Assembly: GCF_003013395.1 (NCBI RefSeq)
Contig: NZ_PXZM01000003.1
Coordinates: 186,001-250,000 of the forward strand
DNA length: 64,000 nt
DNA from: Brevibacillus fortis
Lineage (GTDB): Bacteria > Bacillota > Bacilli > Brevibacillales > Brevibacillaceae
Direction of reading: 5' to 3'
Position 1 is the stretch's first letter; each line of letters begins with the position of its first letter. Positions 45,650-55,456 of this stretch are shown in pieces. The notes below the pieces were generated by a model that worked only from the letters and a program-made list of their open reading frames with translations, had not been told where the DNA came from and did no database searches. Made by a program: the position numbers and the translations under genes.

Positions 45650-46297
45650 CTACAATGGCTTGAAGGGACTTTCTTGCGATTGTAGGAAAAAACGTTGAAA
45701 TGCCGGGTTTTCCATCGAATCTGATTTCAAAACGGAATGCAGAACCATATCTGCATAAATATCCGCGATTTGCTCGATCGAGTACGTCCCTGACTTCTGA
45801 TACCATTTGTAAATCCAGTTCACCATTCCAAAAATAGCCATGGACACAATTGGCACAGGCAGCTCCGGGCGGAACTCACCCGATTCGATCCCGTCCGAAA
45901 TGACGGTGAACATGATTTTTTTATAGCGATCCCGTTTGGTTTCAATATCAGTGTAGTACTCTGGAGCTAAAAATAAGCTCTCCTGATAAAAGATCGTAAC
46001 CTGTGAGCGATACAAATCAATCATCATGACAAAAGATTTTACGATCGCTTGCAGTCGCTCTGTCGGGGTATCCCACTTCTCGTAAGCTTCTTCCGCTTTT
46101 TCCAGTACATAGGTAATAAATTGATCATGAATGATGTAGAGGAGTTCATCCTTTGATTTGAAGTTGTGATAAAATCCTCCCTTCGACGTTCCGCTTTCTT
46201 TCACAATTTGATCCACAGTTACTTTGTGGTATCCATTTGCTTCAAACAAGCGCATGGAAGTTTCAATAATACGTTCTCTGATTGATTTTTCGGCCAT
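45650..46297 (-). CDS. TetR family regulator of the propionyl-CoA/methylmalonyl-CoA operon
   Basis: This 215-residue repressor has a clear N-terminal helix-turn-helix (RIIETSMRLFEANGYHKVTVDQIVKESGTSKGGFYHNFKSKDELL region) and a ligand domain with several aromatic residues (LFLAPEYYTDIETKRDRYKK). It is like FadR/PksA-type regulators of acyl-CoA metabolism. The start is ATG 46297 (GGGTGA five bases upstream); GTG 46306 is in frame but less likely. Between its stop and accB lie three palindromic operators, so it most likely controls the operon downstream. Confidence 0.92.
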   Translation of the reverse strand: MAEKSIRERIIETSMRLFEANGYHKVTVDQIVKESGTSKGGFYHNFKSKDELLYIIHDQFITYVLEKAEEAYEKWDTPTERLQAIVKSFVMMIDLYRSQVTIFYQESLFLAPEYYTDIETKRDRYKKIMFTVISDGIESGEFRPELPVPIVSMAIFGMVNWIYKWYQKSGTYSIEQIADIYADMVLHSVLKSDSMENPAFQRFFLQSQESPFKPL

Positions 46298-46335
46298 TAT
46301 CTTCACCCGTGAACATTATAGCATAACTACATAGA

Positions 46336-46371
46336 AAAAACGCCGATTCTACCTGCGAGAGATCGACGTTT
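46336..46371 (-). terminator. Terminator after the VanY-type gene
   Basis: On the minus strand AACGTCGAT and ATCGGCGTT pair over nine positions with one mismatch and are followed by TTTTTC, between the carboxypeptidase stop (46377) and the TetR gene. Confidence 0.7.
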
Positions 46372-46376
46372 CTTCC

Positions 46377-47279
46377 TTAATTCGTAGGTGTGGAAACAGG
46401 CACAGCACCTGAATATTCTTCGAGCGTGATTCCTTTTTCTCCGATTTCTTGCGCGATCTCGGCACCTACATAACGCAAATGCCACGGCTCATAAATATAG
46501 CCAGTAATCGCGTCTTTTCCCTCTGGGTAGCGAATGATAAATCCAAACTTCTCGACGTTTTCATCCAGCCACTTCGCTTCCTTGGTTCCTGCAAAGCAGC
46601 TCGTTGCTGCGCATTTACCATCCTTACCGGAGACGTCAATCGCGAGTCCCGTCTCATGCTCACTCGTCCCAGGAACGGCACTGTATGTCCGTGCCTTCTC
46701 TACACCGTCTTTTTTTACATAGCGATTAAACAGCGCTTTCTGATAAGCGTGGGAGCGGTAGGCAGATACCCCAGCCAGCTGGACACCGTCAGCCTGGGCT
46801 GCAGCAAATAACTGCTCAAGCGCACCCGCTGCCTCTTTGCGCATTTTGCGTTTCTCGCTCTTTTCAGGGAGCAGGTAAGGAACGTTGGGAAACACTAAAT
46901 CATTTGGCTGATAGTTCTCCGGAAGCTTGCGTTGTTTGTTCACCAGAACAGCAACACTCTCGGGCTCACCCACGACCTCGATGTCAGGGAACGACAGCTC
47001 AGGTGGCTGACCCGCTGGCGGCTTTTCTGCCGGCTTCGTTTCCGTTGGCTTCGCTTTCTGGGGTTGCTCTGGTTGTTCTTGCTTCGGTGTTTCAGCAGAT
47101 GGAGGTGCTGTCTCCTCCTTTGGCTTCGCTTCTTCATTCTTTGGAGGGGTTGGTGTTTCCACAGATGGTGGTGTCTGTGGTTCCTGTGGAGCAGCCGTAC
47201 TGTTACATCCAGACAACACAAAGGTCATCGCGGTTACGAGTACGAGCGGATGCAAAAGTCGGTGTCGAAAACTTCTCAT
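46377..47279 (-). CDS. VanY-type D-alanyl-D-alanine carboxypeptidase lipoprotein
   Basis: A secreted lipoprotein of 300 residues with a signal peptide and lipobox (VLSGC), a long Pro/Glu/Lys/Thr-rich linker (about residues 30-95) that spans the wall, and a C-terminal VanY (M15) zinc peptidase domain: SAYRSHAYQKALFN, GTSEHETGLAIDV (His and Asp ligands) and EPWHLRYVG (Glu base and His ligand). It trims the terminal D-Ala of peptidoglycan stem peptides. I use ATG 47279 (AAAGGAA about seven bases upstream) since it gives the signal peptide; the longer frame starts at 47312. Confidence 0.92.
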   Translation of the reverse strand: MRSFRHRLLHPLVLVTAMTFVLSGCNSTAAPQEPQTPPSVETPTPPKNEEAKPKEETAPPSAETPKQEQPEQPQKAKPTETKPAEKPPAGQPPELSFPDIEVVGEPESVAVLVNKQRKLPENYQPNDLVFPNVPYLLPEKSEKRKMRKEAAGALEQLFAAAQADGVQLAGVSAYRSHAYQKALFNRYVKKDGVEKARTYSAVPGTSEHETGLAIDVSGKDGKCAATSCFAGTKEAKWLDENVEKFGFIIRYPEGKDAITGYIYEPWHLRYVGAEIAQEIGEKGITLEEYSGAVPVSTPTN

Positions 47280-47374
47280 TGTAACGTTCCTTTCGTTTTG
47301 GAGCTGATCCAATTATGTAGGTAATTAAAGTACGTACCTATTATGACATAATTGACCTGCGTTTCGTTACATGT

Positions 47375-48952
47375 TTATTGAGAAATCACGACCTGATCGA
47401 TATTCAGGTAACCCGCCGGACTGATAGAGAAGCCCTGAATATTGTTGCTGATAACAGCCAAATTCTCTAGATTGCGAATCGGAACAACCAAAGCATCTTG
47501 CAGCTCTACTTTTTGTGCTTTTGCATAGATGGTGAGTCTTTTGGCTGGATCTGTTTCGCTGCGACCAGCCTCGATGAGACGATCCAGCTCGGGATTGCTG
47601 TATTGAAAACTGTTGCCAGCCCCGCCACCCGATGTATGAAACAAATTGTACTGATTATAGTCCGCATCCCCAGTTGCATTTGCCCAGCCACTGACAAAAA
47701 TCTCATGATCCTTCGTTTTCTCAATGGTTCGGACAAATTCATCGTAGCTGACGACTTTTAGGTCCGCATCGATGCCGATCCCTTTTAATTGCGACCGTAT
47801 CACTTGCGAAACCAAGATTCGATCCTGTCTGTTATAGGTAATCATTTGAATAGGAAAACCATCTGGATAACCCGCCTCTGCTAGTAACCGACGTGCTTGG
47901 TTGATGTCGTACGGGTAACTTTTCACAGTCGGACTGTAGCCGAACACATGCGGTCCAATCGGTGAGTTCGCCTTTGTTCCCACATTGTTATACACCCCTT
48001 TAATAATCGCCCCCGTCTCGATCGCCATGCTGATGGCTTTCCTCACACGGATATCATTCAGTGGTGGACGTGCTACATTAAACCCGATAAACTCAGTCCC
48101 GAGCGCATCACTGCGGTACACACGCATCTGTGTGGACGCTTGAATATGATCTAGCTCCATGACAGGGATGGATTCCGCAACATGTGCTTCTCCATTCTCG
48201 ACCATTGCAATGCGAGCCGCATCATCCGGAACAACCTTGAAGACGACTTGATCAAGCGTAGCGGCCTCGCCCCAATAGGACTGGTTTTTGCTCAACGTGA
48301 TTTGACTGCCAGGCTCCCATGATTGGAACTGATAGGGGCCAGTACCAACCGGGTGATGCGATAATTCCCGTCCATATTTATCTATGGCAGTAGGGCTGAT
48401 GATGCTCCCCTCGTGACTGGCCAAAATAGAAAGCAAGGGCGCAAATGGCTTATGTAAAATGAATTGCACTCTGTACGGATCGATGACCCTTACCTGCTTT
48501 ACTTTCTCGAACATCGCTGCGCGCGGAGAAGCCACCGCTGGATCTAATACGCGATCAAATGTTTCCTTGACCGCCTGTGCATGAAAAGGAGTCCCATCAT
48601 GAAAAACAACACCTTGTCGGAGCGTAAACTCCCAAGTAAGATCGTCGATTTGTTCCCAAGCCGTTGCCAGCTGTGGCTGAATGTTCATGTTCCGATCTCG
48701 TTTGACGAGCCCTTCATACACTTTTCCTTGGACGACACTCGCCTCATTGATCGTCAAAATAAAATGGGGATCGAGATTGGCGGCATCTGACATACGTGCA
48801 ATGGTTAACGTCCCACCCTCGGCAACCTTTTGGGGTGTAGGTACGATCTGATTGTTGTGAGGTTGCCCCTCACCGAAAGAACAGCCTGCTATGGCCATGA
48901 TTGCTGCGAGTAACAGTCCAATTAGTCTGTGAAAGGATGTCTGCGTGTACAT
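47375..48952 (-). CDS. Peptide/nickel-type ABC transporter substrate-binding lipoprotein
   Basis: This extracellular solute-binding protein (family 5, DppA/OppA/NikA) has 525 residues, a signal peptide and lipobox (AIAGC). The family opening (LTIARMSDAANLDPHFILTINEASVVQGKVYEGLV) and the DLTWEFTLRQGVVFHDGTPF segment are evident. It is an orphan: no permease or ATPase gene is adjacent, so it probably serves a transporter encoded elsewhere. GGGAGGG lies four bases before the ATG. The ligand could be a dipeptide, oligopeptide, glutathione or nickel chelate. Confidence 0.92.
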   Translation of the reverse strand: MYTQTSFHRLIGLLLAAIMAIAGCSFGEGQPHNNQIVPTPQKVAEGGTLTIARMSDAANLDPHFILTINEASVVQGKVYEGLVKRDRNMNIQPQLATAWEQIDDLTWEFTLRQGVVFHDGTPFHAQAVKETFDRVLDPAVASPRAAMFEKVKQVRVIDPYRVQFILHKPFAPLLSILASHEGSIISPTAIDKYGRELSHHPVGTGPYQFQSWEPGSQITLSKNQSYWGEAATLDQVVFKVVPDDAARIAMVENGEAHVAESIPVMELDHIQASTQMRVYRSDALGTEFIGFNVARPPLNDIRVRKAISMAIETGAIIKGVYNNVGTKANSPIGPHVFGYSPTVKSYPYDINQARRLLAEAGYPDGFPIQMITYNRQDRILVSQVIRSQLKGIGIDADLKVVSYDEFVRTIEKTKDHEIFVSGWANATGDADYNQYNLFHTSGGGAGNSFQYSNPELDRLIEAGRSETDPAKRLTIYAKAQKVELQDALVVPIRNLENLAVISNNIQGFSISPAGYLNIDQVVISQ

Positions 48953-49004
48953 TGGACCCTCCCTGCATGCTCTTGTGTTTAACTAGTTGTAGGTTTAGCA
49001 AAAA

Positions 49005-49042
49005 GACCGCCCTTCTCCCATGTTTCCCAGAGAGTAGCGGTC
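49005..49042 (-). terminator. Terminator after msrAB
   Basis: On the minus strand GACCGC and GCGGTC flank an inner CTCTCTGGGA/TGGGAGAAGG stretch and are followed by TTTTT. The hairpin begins a few bases after the msrAB stop. Confidence 0.75.
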
Positions 49043-49048
49043 CACACT

Positions 49049-50020
49049 CTATTCTTTTTCAAATAAGCGCTTGTACTCCCCGAATCCTTCTTCCTCCAAA
49101 CGATCCTTCGAAATGAAGCGCAATGCGGCTGAATTAATGCAGTAGCGCAATCCATTTTCTCCTGGACCGTCCTCGAATACGTGGCCGAGATGAGAATCTG
49201 CATCTTTGCTGCGAACCTCTGTACGAATCATATTATGTGTCACATCCACATGCTCCGTTACGTTTTGCTCCTGTAACGGCTTGGTAAACGAAGGCCAACC
49301 GCAACCCGAATCGAACTTATCCATGGAGCTGAACAAAGGCTCGTTGGAGATGATGTCTACGTAGATGCCCTCTTCCTTGTGATCCCAGAATTCGTTCGTA
49401 AATGGCCGTTCTGTCCCGTTGTTTTGCGTCACCTCGTACTGGAGCGGGGTCAAGATTTTTTTCAAGTCTTCTTGCTTCGCACGGTCGCGCCATGCTTCCT
49501 TGGTGAATTTCGCCCTTCCTGATGCCGCGCGGTAGTACTGGTAGCGAATCGGATTTTTCTTGTAGTAATCCTGATGATATTCCTCTGCCGAATAAAATGG
49601 CTTGGCAGGAAGTATCAACGTTGCGATTGGCTTTTGAAAGCGTCCACTGGCTTCCAACTCCTGCTTGGACTTCAAGGCGAGCTTTTCTTGCTCTTCATTA
49701 TGATAGAAGATCGCCGGCGCATACGATTGACCGCGATCACCGAATTGACCACCAGCATCCGTCGGGTCGATTTGTCTCCAAAACATTTGCAGCAATTCCT
49801 CGTATGAGATAAGCGATGGGTCGTATGTGATTTGAACTGCTTCATAGTGTCCCGTCGTATCAGAGCATACCTGTTCATAGGTCGGGTTTTCGACATGACC
49901 GCCTGTATAGCCGGAGACGACTTGTTGAATGCCTGGCATCTTGTCAAATGGACTGACCATGCACCAGAAGCATCCGCCTGCAAAGGTTGCGATTTCGAAT
50001 GGATGTGTATCGCTGTTCAC
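49049..50020 (-). CDS. msrAB: Fused methionine sulfoxide reductase MsrA/MsrB
   Basis: The 323-residue bifunctional enzyme repairs both epimers of methionine sulfoxide. The N-terminal MsrA domain has the catalytic cysteine in GGCFWC (C17) and [22 protein letters not shown]. The C-terminal MsrB domain (about residues 180-315) has [10 protein letters not shown] and the catalytic cysteine in [11 protein letters not shown]. The MsrB zinc pairs CxxC appear to be missing, as in zinc-free MsrB forms. The start is GTG 50020, with AGGAGG eight bases upstream; an out-of-frame ATG lies in between. Cytoplasmic (no signal peptide), monocistronic. Confidence 0.95.
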   Translation of the reverse strand: MNSDTHPFEIATFAGGCFWCMVSPFDKMPGIQQVVSGYTGGHVENPTYEQVCSDTTGHYEAVQITYDPSLISYEELLQMFWRQIDPTDAGGQFGDRGQSYAPAIFYHNEEQEKLALKSKQELEASGRFQKPIATLILPAKPFYSAEEYHQDYYKKNPIRYQYYRAASGRAKFTKEAWRDRAKQEDLKKILTPLQYEVTQNNGTERPFTNEFWDHKEEGIYVDIISNEPLFSSMDKFDSGCGWPSFTKPLQEQNVTEHVDVTHNMIRTEVRSKDADSHLGHVFEDGPGENGLRYCINSAALRFISKDRLEEEGFGEYKRLFEKE

Positions 50021-50125
50021 GCATTTCGCCTCCTGTAAATGTATGTACTCTATCATTTACGATTGTACATGGTTTGCAAAAGCAAAGTCCACTCTGGAAG
50101 TGCCGCGGGAGGGTTTCAAAATAGG

Positions 50126-50159
50126 AAAGGAGACCTTTTTCCAGGAAAGGTCCCCTTTT
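50126..50159 (-). terminator. Terminator after the M20 dipeptidase gene
   Basis: On the minus strand AAAGGGGACCTT and AAGGTCTCCTTT form a 12-bp stem with one mismatch. Only a weak T tract follows, so efficiency is uncertain. Confidence 0.6.
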
Positions 50160-50190
50160 CGTAATAGGATTGCATGACACTCGTATGTTG

Positions 50191-51570
50191 CTACTCTGAC
50201 AGCGCTTTGGCAAATCCAGAGAGCATGACAACCATATGGGCAATGCCTTCCTCGAAGTCTTTCAAACGAATGGATTCGTTCGGCGCATGTACTTTGCAGC
50301 CAACCCAGCCTACACCGGTACTGACAACAGGAAGCTTCAGCTGTTCACCGAAAATATACATCGGACCCGTTCCTGCCGCATTTGGAGAAAGCACTGGTTC
50401 ATGTTCGTAAATGACGCGAGCCGAATCCAAAACGTGAGCAACAAATGGATGGTGGAAATCGGAGCGATATGCTTTTTGCCCGTTGATCATGGTGACAGTA
50501 ATATCCGTAAAATCATGCTTCTCCAAATGGTGCTCAATGCAATTCATAATGTGCTGTGGATCTTGACCTGGGACAAGGCGGCAATCCAACTTGGCCTTCG
50601 CGCTTTTCGGCAGTACCGTCTTCGCGCCCTCTCCTGTATAGCCGCTATCCAAACCGCAGATAGTCATAGTCGGGTGGAAAACCATGGCTTCTCGTGGGTC
50701 CACGCTGTATGCTGCTGTAATCAATGGGCGTTTCAAACCGTATAGCGCTGCTGTCGCCTCTTCACTGAACGGCAATTCGGAAACGACTTTCTTTTCATCG
50801 GCTGTCGGTTCCTCGATCCCCTCAAAGAAGCCTTCGACCAAAATCTCGTTTTGCTGATTTTTCATCGTCGCCAATGCCTGTACCAAGCGCCATGCTGCAT
50901 TATCTACATACGCACCGACAGAGGAGTGCATGTCGATATCTGCTCCAACGCAGGTCAGCTCCAGGTACGCCATTCCTTTGATCCCGGCAACCATGCTGAT
51001 TCGCTCATTTTCATCCTTTCCACCGAATTCCCAAATGCAGGCATCCGCTTGGAAAAGATCCTTGTACTCTCGAAGATACGGCTCCAGATTCGGGCTGCCA
51101 ATCTCTTCTTCTCCTTCGATCAGGAACTTAATATTGCAAGGCAAACCACCCGCTTGCTGCTGCAAAATGTGAATTGCCGTCAGACGCGCAACAAGGTCAC
51201 CTTTGTTGTCGGCAGCACCGCGTGCATACAGCTTTCCATCGATTATCGTCGGGTCGAATGGTTCCGTGTTCCACTCGTGAAACGGCTCAGGTGGTTGAAC
51301 ATCGTAGTGATCGTAAAATAGGATCGTTTTACTGGCGTCCCCTTCACTGCCTGCTGCAAAAAACGCATACACAACAGGATTGCCACCAAGATTGTCGAGC
51401 ACCTTTGTCTCTCCGCCCACCTCATGAATCATCTTGACCACGTATTCAACCGTCTCTGGGATGGCCTTATGCTGTGCGGATACGGTAGGAAATCTCAAAT
51501 ATTGCTTTAGCTTCTCGATTGCTTGTGGCAAGTTTTCTTGCACAATGCCTACGACTTGTTCTTTGTTCAT
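50191..51570 (-). CDS. M20 family dipeptidase (M20/M25/M40)
   Basis: A zinc peptidase of 459 residues. Metal and catalytic motifs are FYDHYDVQPPEP (first His and Asp), RGAADNKGD (bridging Asp) and EGEEEIGS (Glu base and ligand), followed by a dimerisation lid (VGADIDMHSSVGAYVDNAAW). Relatives such as carnosinase-like and CNDP dipeptidases cleave dipeptides in the cytoplasm. AGGAGG lies nine bases before ATG 51570; the longer frame from 51639 has no ribosome site. It fits the neighbouring peptide import and peptidase genes. Confidence 0.93.
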   Translation of the reverse strand: MNKEQVVGIVQENLPQAIEKLKQYLRFPTVSAQHKAIPETVEYVVKMIHEVGGETKVLDNLGGNPVVYAFFAAGSEGDASKTILFYDHYDVQPPEPFHEWNTEPFDPTIIDGKLYARGAADNKGDLVARLTAIHILQQQAGGLPCNIKFLIEGEEEIGSPNLEPYLREYKDLFQADACIWEFGGKDENERISMVAGIKGMAYLELTCVGADIDMHSSVGAYVDNAAWRLVQALATMKNQQNEILVEGFFEGIEEPTADEKKVVSELPFSEEATAALYGLKRPLITAAYSVDPREAMVFHPTMTICGLDSGYTGEGAKTVLPKSAKAKLDCRLVPGQDPQHIMNCIEHHLEKHDFTDITVTMINGQKAYRSDFHHPFVAHVLDSARVIYEHEPVLSPNAAGTGPMYIFGEQLKLPVVSTGVGWVGCKVHAPNESIRLKDFEEGIAHMVVMLSGFAKALSE

Positions 51571-51805
51571 TAATACGTTCCTCCTACTGACCATGTTTCC
51601 AATTGATAAAGCGAGATGATTGGAACATCCTGATTCCAAATCTTCTGTAAAGAGTGAAAAATCTCCTTCCTTTTATCAGAATTTATCTCCGCTTTTCCTT
51701 TGAGGATCAAATAATAAGTTTCGAATTATTACGATAATCCATGATTTTTTACAAAACCTCGATTTTCTGTTGCCTATCTTCAATCAAGGTTTTGTATGCC
51801 ACTCA

Positions 51806-52903
51806 TCATTTAATGATTCCCGTGCTTTCAATCTCCAAATCAACTGTAATGTTAAACTTCATTTTAGAGTATATTTCCTGCCACAACTCCCATTCCTTCT
51901 TGCCGTAATGATTTCTAGCCATATAATGTAGTCCGAATCCAATCGGATCAATTTGATGCTTCTGCATACTCTCCAACAGGTTCTTGTATCGATTTTCAAT
52001 ATTCTTCTCCGCAATCCTTTCTATTTCTCCCCAATTCTTATCAAATAAAGCTTGATTAGCTTCCTGAATTCGCCCTCTTACTTTAATATCCATTTGCAAA
52101 ATTGGGGGTTGCTGTCTGGGGGTCTGAATCTGATAGCGATATGTAAAGCTTTGAATCAATAGCGAGTATCGAAGATGATCTTTTTTTACGCTGACTACAA
52201 AATTAGATGGTTTTCGAACAAGTTGGCTAAACAATTCTGTTTGCCCTGGTTGAATAACCATCTTTAATTCTTTCTTGTTGAACAAAGCCACTTGATTCAC
52301 TTCGAATGACTTTCCTTTTTTTGAAACAACAGGCAAAAAAGGGTCTTTTCCCAACTCGAACATTCTATTGTAAAAGTCATATAAATACTCTGTTACAGCT
52401 AAAGACGATCCTATTTTCTCATGTCCAAAGCTTAGAATAAGAGAGTCTGCTGGAACACGTTCAGATCTGGGACTTGCTTCTAATATCTCTTCTGCTGACG
52501 GATTCGCAAGTGCCATATACTCAATTCTCTGCACATCACTCCCTCTAAATATCCAATCTGTTGTTGTGAGGATCTCGTCATTCGCTAGATTCCTTCCGAT
52601 AATAAAAATCTTTGAATGCCCCAAATCAAGTTCTTTGTCCACGTTGGAATTCAAGAGTTCCAACGCCTGAGAAATGGTGTCAGCTTCCTGTGAAATGATT
52701 TGAAACGCAGCATGACCCGGCTCTATTCGATGTGTGGGAATCGCCAGTTTTAATGAGACCTTGTACTGCTTTTCTTTACCTTGATCGATTCCTATCGCTA
52801 CTACAAAAAATCGTTTATCTATATCTTTGAATCCACATCCACTCAGCCCAAACAAAAGCAAAACGAAAAGCACACCGAAAAGCACACCTAGCCTTCTACG
52901 CAT
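51806..52903 (-). CDS. GerC-type germination receptor lipoprotein (Ger(x)C family)
   Basis: The C subunit of a spore germinant receptor, 365 residues, with a signal peptide and lipobox (GLSGCG). The family opening FKDIDKRFFVVAIGIDQGKE and the ISQALELLNSNVDKELDLGHSKIFIIGRNLAN region are diagnostic. It sits on the outer face of the inner spore membrane after lipid attachment by Lgt. It is the last gene of a gerA-gerB-gerC operon, 1 bp after the B gene. The 235 bp between it and the M20 gene start hold no gene or clear terminator. Confidence 0.94.
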   Translation of the reverse strand: MRRRLGVLFGVLFVLLLFGLSGCGFKDIDKRFFVVAIGIDQGKEKQYKVSLKLAIPTHRIEPGHAAFQIISQEADTISQALELLNSNVDKELDLGHSKIFIIGRNLANDEILTTTDWIFRGSDVQRIEYMALANPSAEEILEASPRSERVPADSLILSFGHEKIGSSLAVTEYLYDFYNRMFELGKDPFLPVVSKKGKSFEVNQVALFNKKELKMVIQPGQTELFSQLVRKPSNFVVSVKKDHLRYSLLIQSFTYRYQIQTPRQQPPILQMDIKVRGRIQEANQALFDKNWGEIERIAEKNIENRYKNLLESMQKHQIDPIGFGLHYMARNHYGKKEWELWQEIYSKMKFNITVDLEIESTGIIK

Positions 52904-52904
52904 G

Positions 52905-53975
52905 TTACTGTTTCCTCCTTCCTATCAAAACCATCAGAAGAACCAACAGGAGCTCCATCATAAACCGAATCATAAACCACTGCTCCGCTACCATAATCAG
53001 CTGCTTTTCATTTGTCAAACGCCCGTACCACCAAGTTGCGATACCCACGACTCCAACAATGATCCATCGATATCGTTTGGATTGGCCACGAAAAATACTA
53101 CTGACTAACTCTGTACCAATATGCCAGCTCATCGAGATAAACAAGAGAGAAACCGCAACGTAAACCATTAAATAATAGAAGACGACTCGTTCAATAAATC
53201 CAAATTCCATTCGAAGCGAGTCAACTGTATTCACCCAAAGGTAAAGGTAATTTTCTACAGCCTGCGTACCATGAATACCAATCGGAATAAGGAAGGTGCT
53301 CACCAATGTGATCGCCCCTGTAACCGGTACTAACCAAAAATGGGTTAGTGATATTCTCCAAGTAAAAAACCTGTTTAACACAATCAGTGTCATATATCCT
53401 GTAAAGCAAAACATCGCTGTTGCTAGTGTATTCCAAGAAGGAATCTCAAAGATGTACTCCGTCGTGACCATAATCGCATTCCACTCAAACGTTTCACTTT
53501 GGAGTGCTTTAAATAAGATGAAAACGACGATTGGAAGAATGAATATGAGAATAATCTCCGATAAATAATTGATCGCTGCCGTCGAGCGAGTAGCTGCATA
53601 ACAGCTTACGATAATTAAACAGAAAAGGAGCTGTTCAATGGGGATAGATGGATTCAGAAACATTTTGGCAATATATGAAAATGCAATTAGAACCACCCCT
53701 CCAGCGACTATCCAAAGGAGTCCCAGAGAGAAGCTAATTACGGAGCTTAGCATCACAGGTAATCGTTGTTCAAAAATTTCAGGTAACCCCTGACCTGGGA
53801 ACTGACGCATTGTCCTGGTAAACAAATAAGCCAGTGTCGATCCAAACACAATCGCGAAGAGGATCGCTAGCCATGCACCTTGAAATCGATACTCCACTAA
53901 TATTACGGGTACATAAAAAATGGTATTTACCAGCATACATAAAATAAATGGATAAAAATAGTAACGATTCATCAT
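52905..53975 (-). CDS. GerB-type germination receptor permease-like subunit
   Basis: An integral membrane protein of 356 residues with about ten helices, of the GerAB/ArcD/ProY (APC superfamily) endospore germination family. B subunits bind the germinant, usually an amino acid, sugar or nucleoside (family knowledge). LPEIFEQRLPVMLSSVISF and YIAKMFLNPSIPIEQLLFCL are typical regions. Its ATG overlaps the A gene by 4 bp. Confidence 0.93.
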   Translation of the reverse strand: MMNRYYFYPFILCMLVNTIFYVPVILVEYRFQGAWLAILFAIVFGSTLAYLFTRTMRQFPGQGLPEIFEQRLPVMLSSVISFSLGLLWIVAGGVVLIAFSYIAKMFLNPSIPIEQLLFCLIIVSCYAATRSTAAINYLSEIILIFILPIVVFILFKALQSETFEWNAIMVTTEYIFEIPSWNTLATAMFCFTGYMTLIVLNRFFTWRISLTHFWLVPVTGAITLVSTFLIPIGIHGTQAVENYLYLWVNTVDSLRMEFGFIERVVFYYLMVYVAVSLLFISMSWHIGTELVSSIFRGQSKRYRWIIVGVVGIATWWYGRLTNEKQLIMVAEQWFMIRFMMELLLVLLMVLIGRRKQ

Positions 53976-55321
53976 CCAGAGATCCTCTTTTTCGAATTGG
54001 TTGATGCATGCTCACCGAATTGGAGTCGAAAAAAGGGTTCACCATAGCTTCTCAGATTGACTAAATACACCAAGAAACAAAAAGCGCCTGAAATAAGTCC
54101 CAGGATACCGAATAAAGTAGCAAACACGATTAATGGATACTTTACCAGCCTGATTGCAAAGCTCATCTCGTTGATCGGCACGACAAAATTAGCAATCGCG
54201 ACAGTTGATGTAATAATGATCATGACAGAGCTGACCAGTCCTGCTTCCTGTGCTGCTTGTCCTAAAATTAATCCTCCCACCGTTGTAGCCGTTGAACCAA
54301 TATACTTTGGCAAACGAATACTGGCTTCTATTAGCACCTCAATCAGGAAAAGCATAAATAGAACTTCGACGAATGAGGAATATGGGACTGGAGCGCGGCT
54401 CCCTGCGATTGACAATGCGAATTGTACTTGGAAGATCTCTGGATTATGAGAAATGACTGCTATGTAAATCGCAGGGAGACATATGGTGAGGAATAATGAA
54501 ATATAGCGAAGGATGACCAGACCTATCCCTATCCAATACGTTTGATACCGATCGTCCATCGCAGACATAAAATCGTAAAATACAGCGGGAGCTATTAACG
54601 CAAAAGGTGATCCATTGACCAAAATGACAATCTTTCCTTGTGAGAGACTGAAGACAATTCGATCGGGTCTTTCTGTAACGAGCATCAAAGGTACAAAGTT
54701 AAATTTCTTTTGAGACAATAAATTCTCAAGCTGTCCAGAAGCTTGAATAAACTCATCTTGAATATCATCAATCTTTTGTAACAGCTCCTGCAAAACTGTT
54801 TCTTTCACGACATGCTTGTCATACATAACATACAGTTTTGCTTTTGGTTTTTTTCCAACCTCTTTTTCCTTCACCATTAGATTGGAGGAAGCATAACGTC
54901 TTCGTATTAGGTTGAGGTTTGCATAGCTATCTTCTGTTAACGCAAATGGTGGCCCTTGTACAGAAGCTTCATTTTTAGCGTAATCTACTTTGTCGTTGAT
55001 GACCTTGGGCGCGTAAAAGGAAAAAAACGTATCATTAAAAGTGATTAAAGAATAACCCTCTAGAAGCTTCGGTATCATTTCCTTTTCGTCTAGAACCTGC
55101 TCACAAAAAAGCTCCGCATCTAAGATGTTTTTCATTTCACTATACGAATGACAAGAGGAGAAAGGTTCCGAAATACGCTCCTGAATCAGCTTCGAATTAA
55201 TCAAAGATGAATAAAAGTATAATCCTATGGAAAGGTCACCATTAGTAAGATGCTGTATTTCAAAATCTTGTGTTTCACTCAGTTCTCGGAGTTGTCTGTC
55301 AATCTCCTCAAGTTGAATCAA
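53972..55321 (-). CDS. GerA-type germination receptor subunit
   Basis: The A subunit of a germinant receptor, 449 residues, slightly short for the family. The N-terminal ~240 residues are cytoplasmic, and the membrane part starts near residue 245 (SLSQGKIVILVNGSPFALIAPAVFYDFM, family hallmark) with several helices. The start is TTG 55321, with AAAGGAG eight bases upstream; GTG 55330 touches the ribosome site. A sigma-G-type promoter at 55353-55383 controls the operon, which fits forespore expression. Confidence 0.94.
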   Translation of the reverse strand: MIQLEEIDRQLRELSETQDFEIQHLTNGDLSIGLYFYSSLINSKLIQERISEPFSSCHSYSEMKNILDAELFCEQVLDEKEMIPKLLEGYSLITFNDTFFSFYAPKVINDKVDYAKNEASVQGPPFALTEDSYANLNLIRRRYASSNLMVKEKEVGKKPKAKLYVMYDKHVVKETVLQELLQKIDDIQDEFIQASGQLENLLSQKKFNFVPLMLVTERPDRIVFSLSQGKIVILVNGSPFALIAPAVFYDFMSAMDDRYQTYWIGIGLVILRYISLFLTICLPAIYIAVISHNPEIFQVQFALSIAGSRAPVPYSSFVEVLFMLFLIEVLIEASIRLPKYIGSTATTVGGLILGQAAQEAGLVSSVMIIITSTVAIANFVVPINEMSFAIRLVKYPLIVFATLFGILGLISGAFCFLVYLVNLRSYGEPFFRLQFGEHASTNSKKRISG

Positions 55322-55352
55322 AGGAAACACTCCTTTGTGGTTTCTTTTTCCA

Positions 55353-55383
55353 TATTATGCTCGCTTGTTATTTATATCATTCA
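55353..55383 (-). promoter_or_regulatory. Sigma-G-type promoter of the germination operon
   Basis: On the minus strand TGAATG (-35, 55378-55383) and CATAATA (-10, 55353-55359) are separated by 18 bp, matching the Bacillus sigma-G consensus (gHATR, N18, CATWMTA). It lies 32 bp before the TTG start of the gerA-type gene. Confidence 0.8.
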
Positions 55384-55416
55384 AGTTATCCCTTTCTAAA
55401 ATGGACATAGAAATAA

Positions 55417-55449
55417 CCAGTCAAAACACAAAATAATGTGTTTGACTGG
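55417..55449 (-). terminator. Terminator after the S9 peptidase pair
   Basis: CCAGTCAAA-CACA and TGTG-TTTTGACTGG form a stem of about 13 pairs 8 bp after the peptidase stop; the following bases on the minus strand are TTATTTC. Confidence 0.75.
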
Positions 55450-55456
55450 CTTACGA

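Noticed and set aside
49944..50243. Frame starting at an ATG just after the msrAB ribosome site
   Set aside because: The MsrA frame uses the neighbouring GTG at 50020 and gives a full conserved N-terminus; the ATG frame is unlike any protein.
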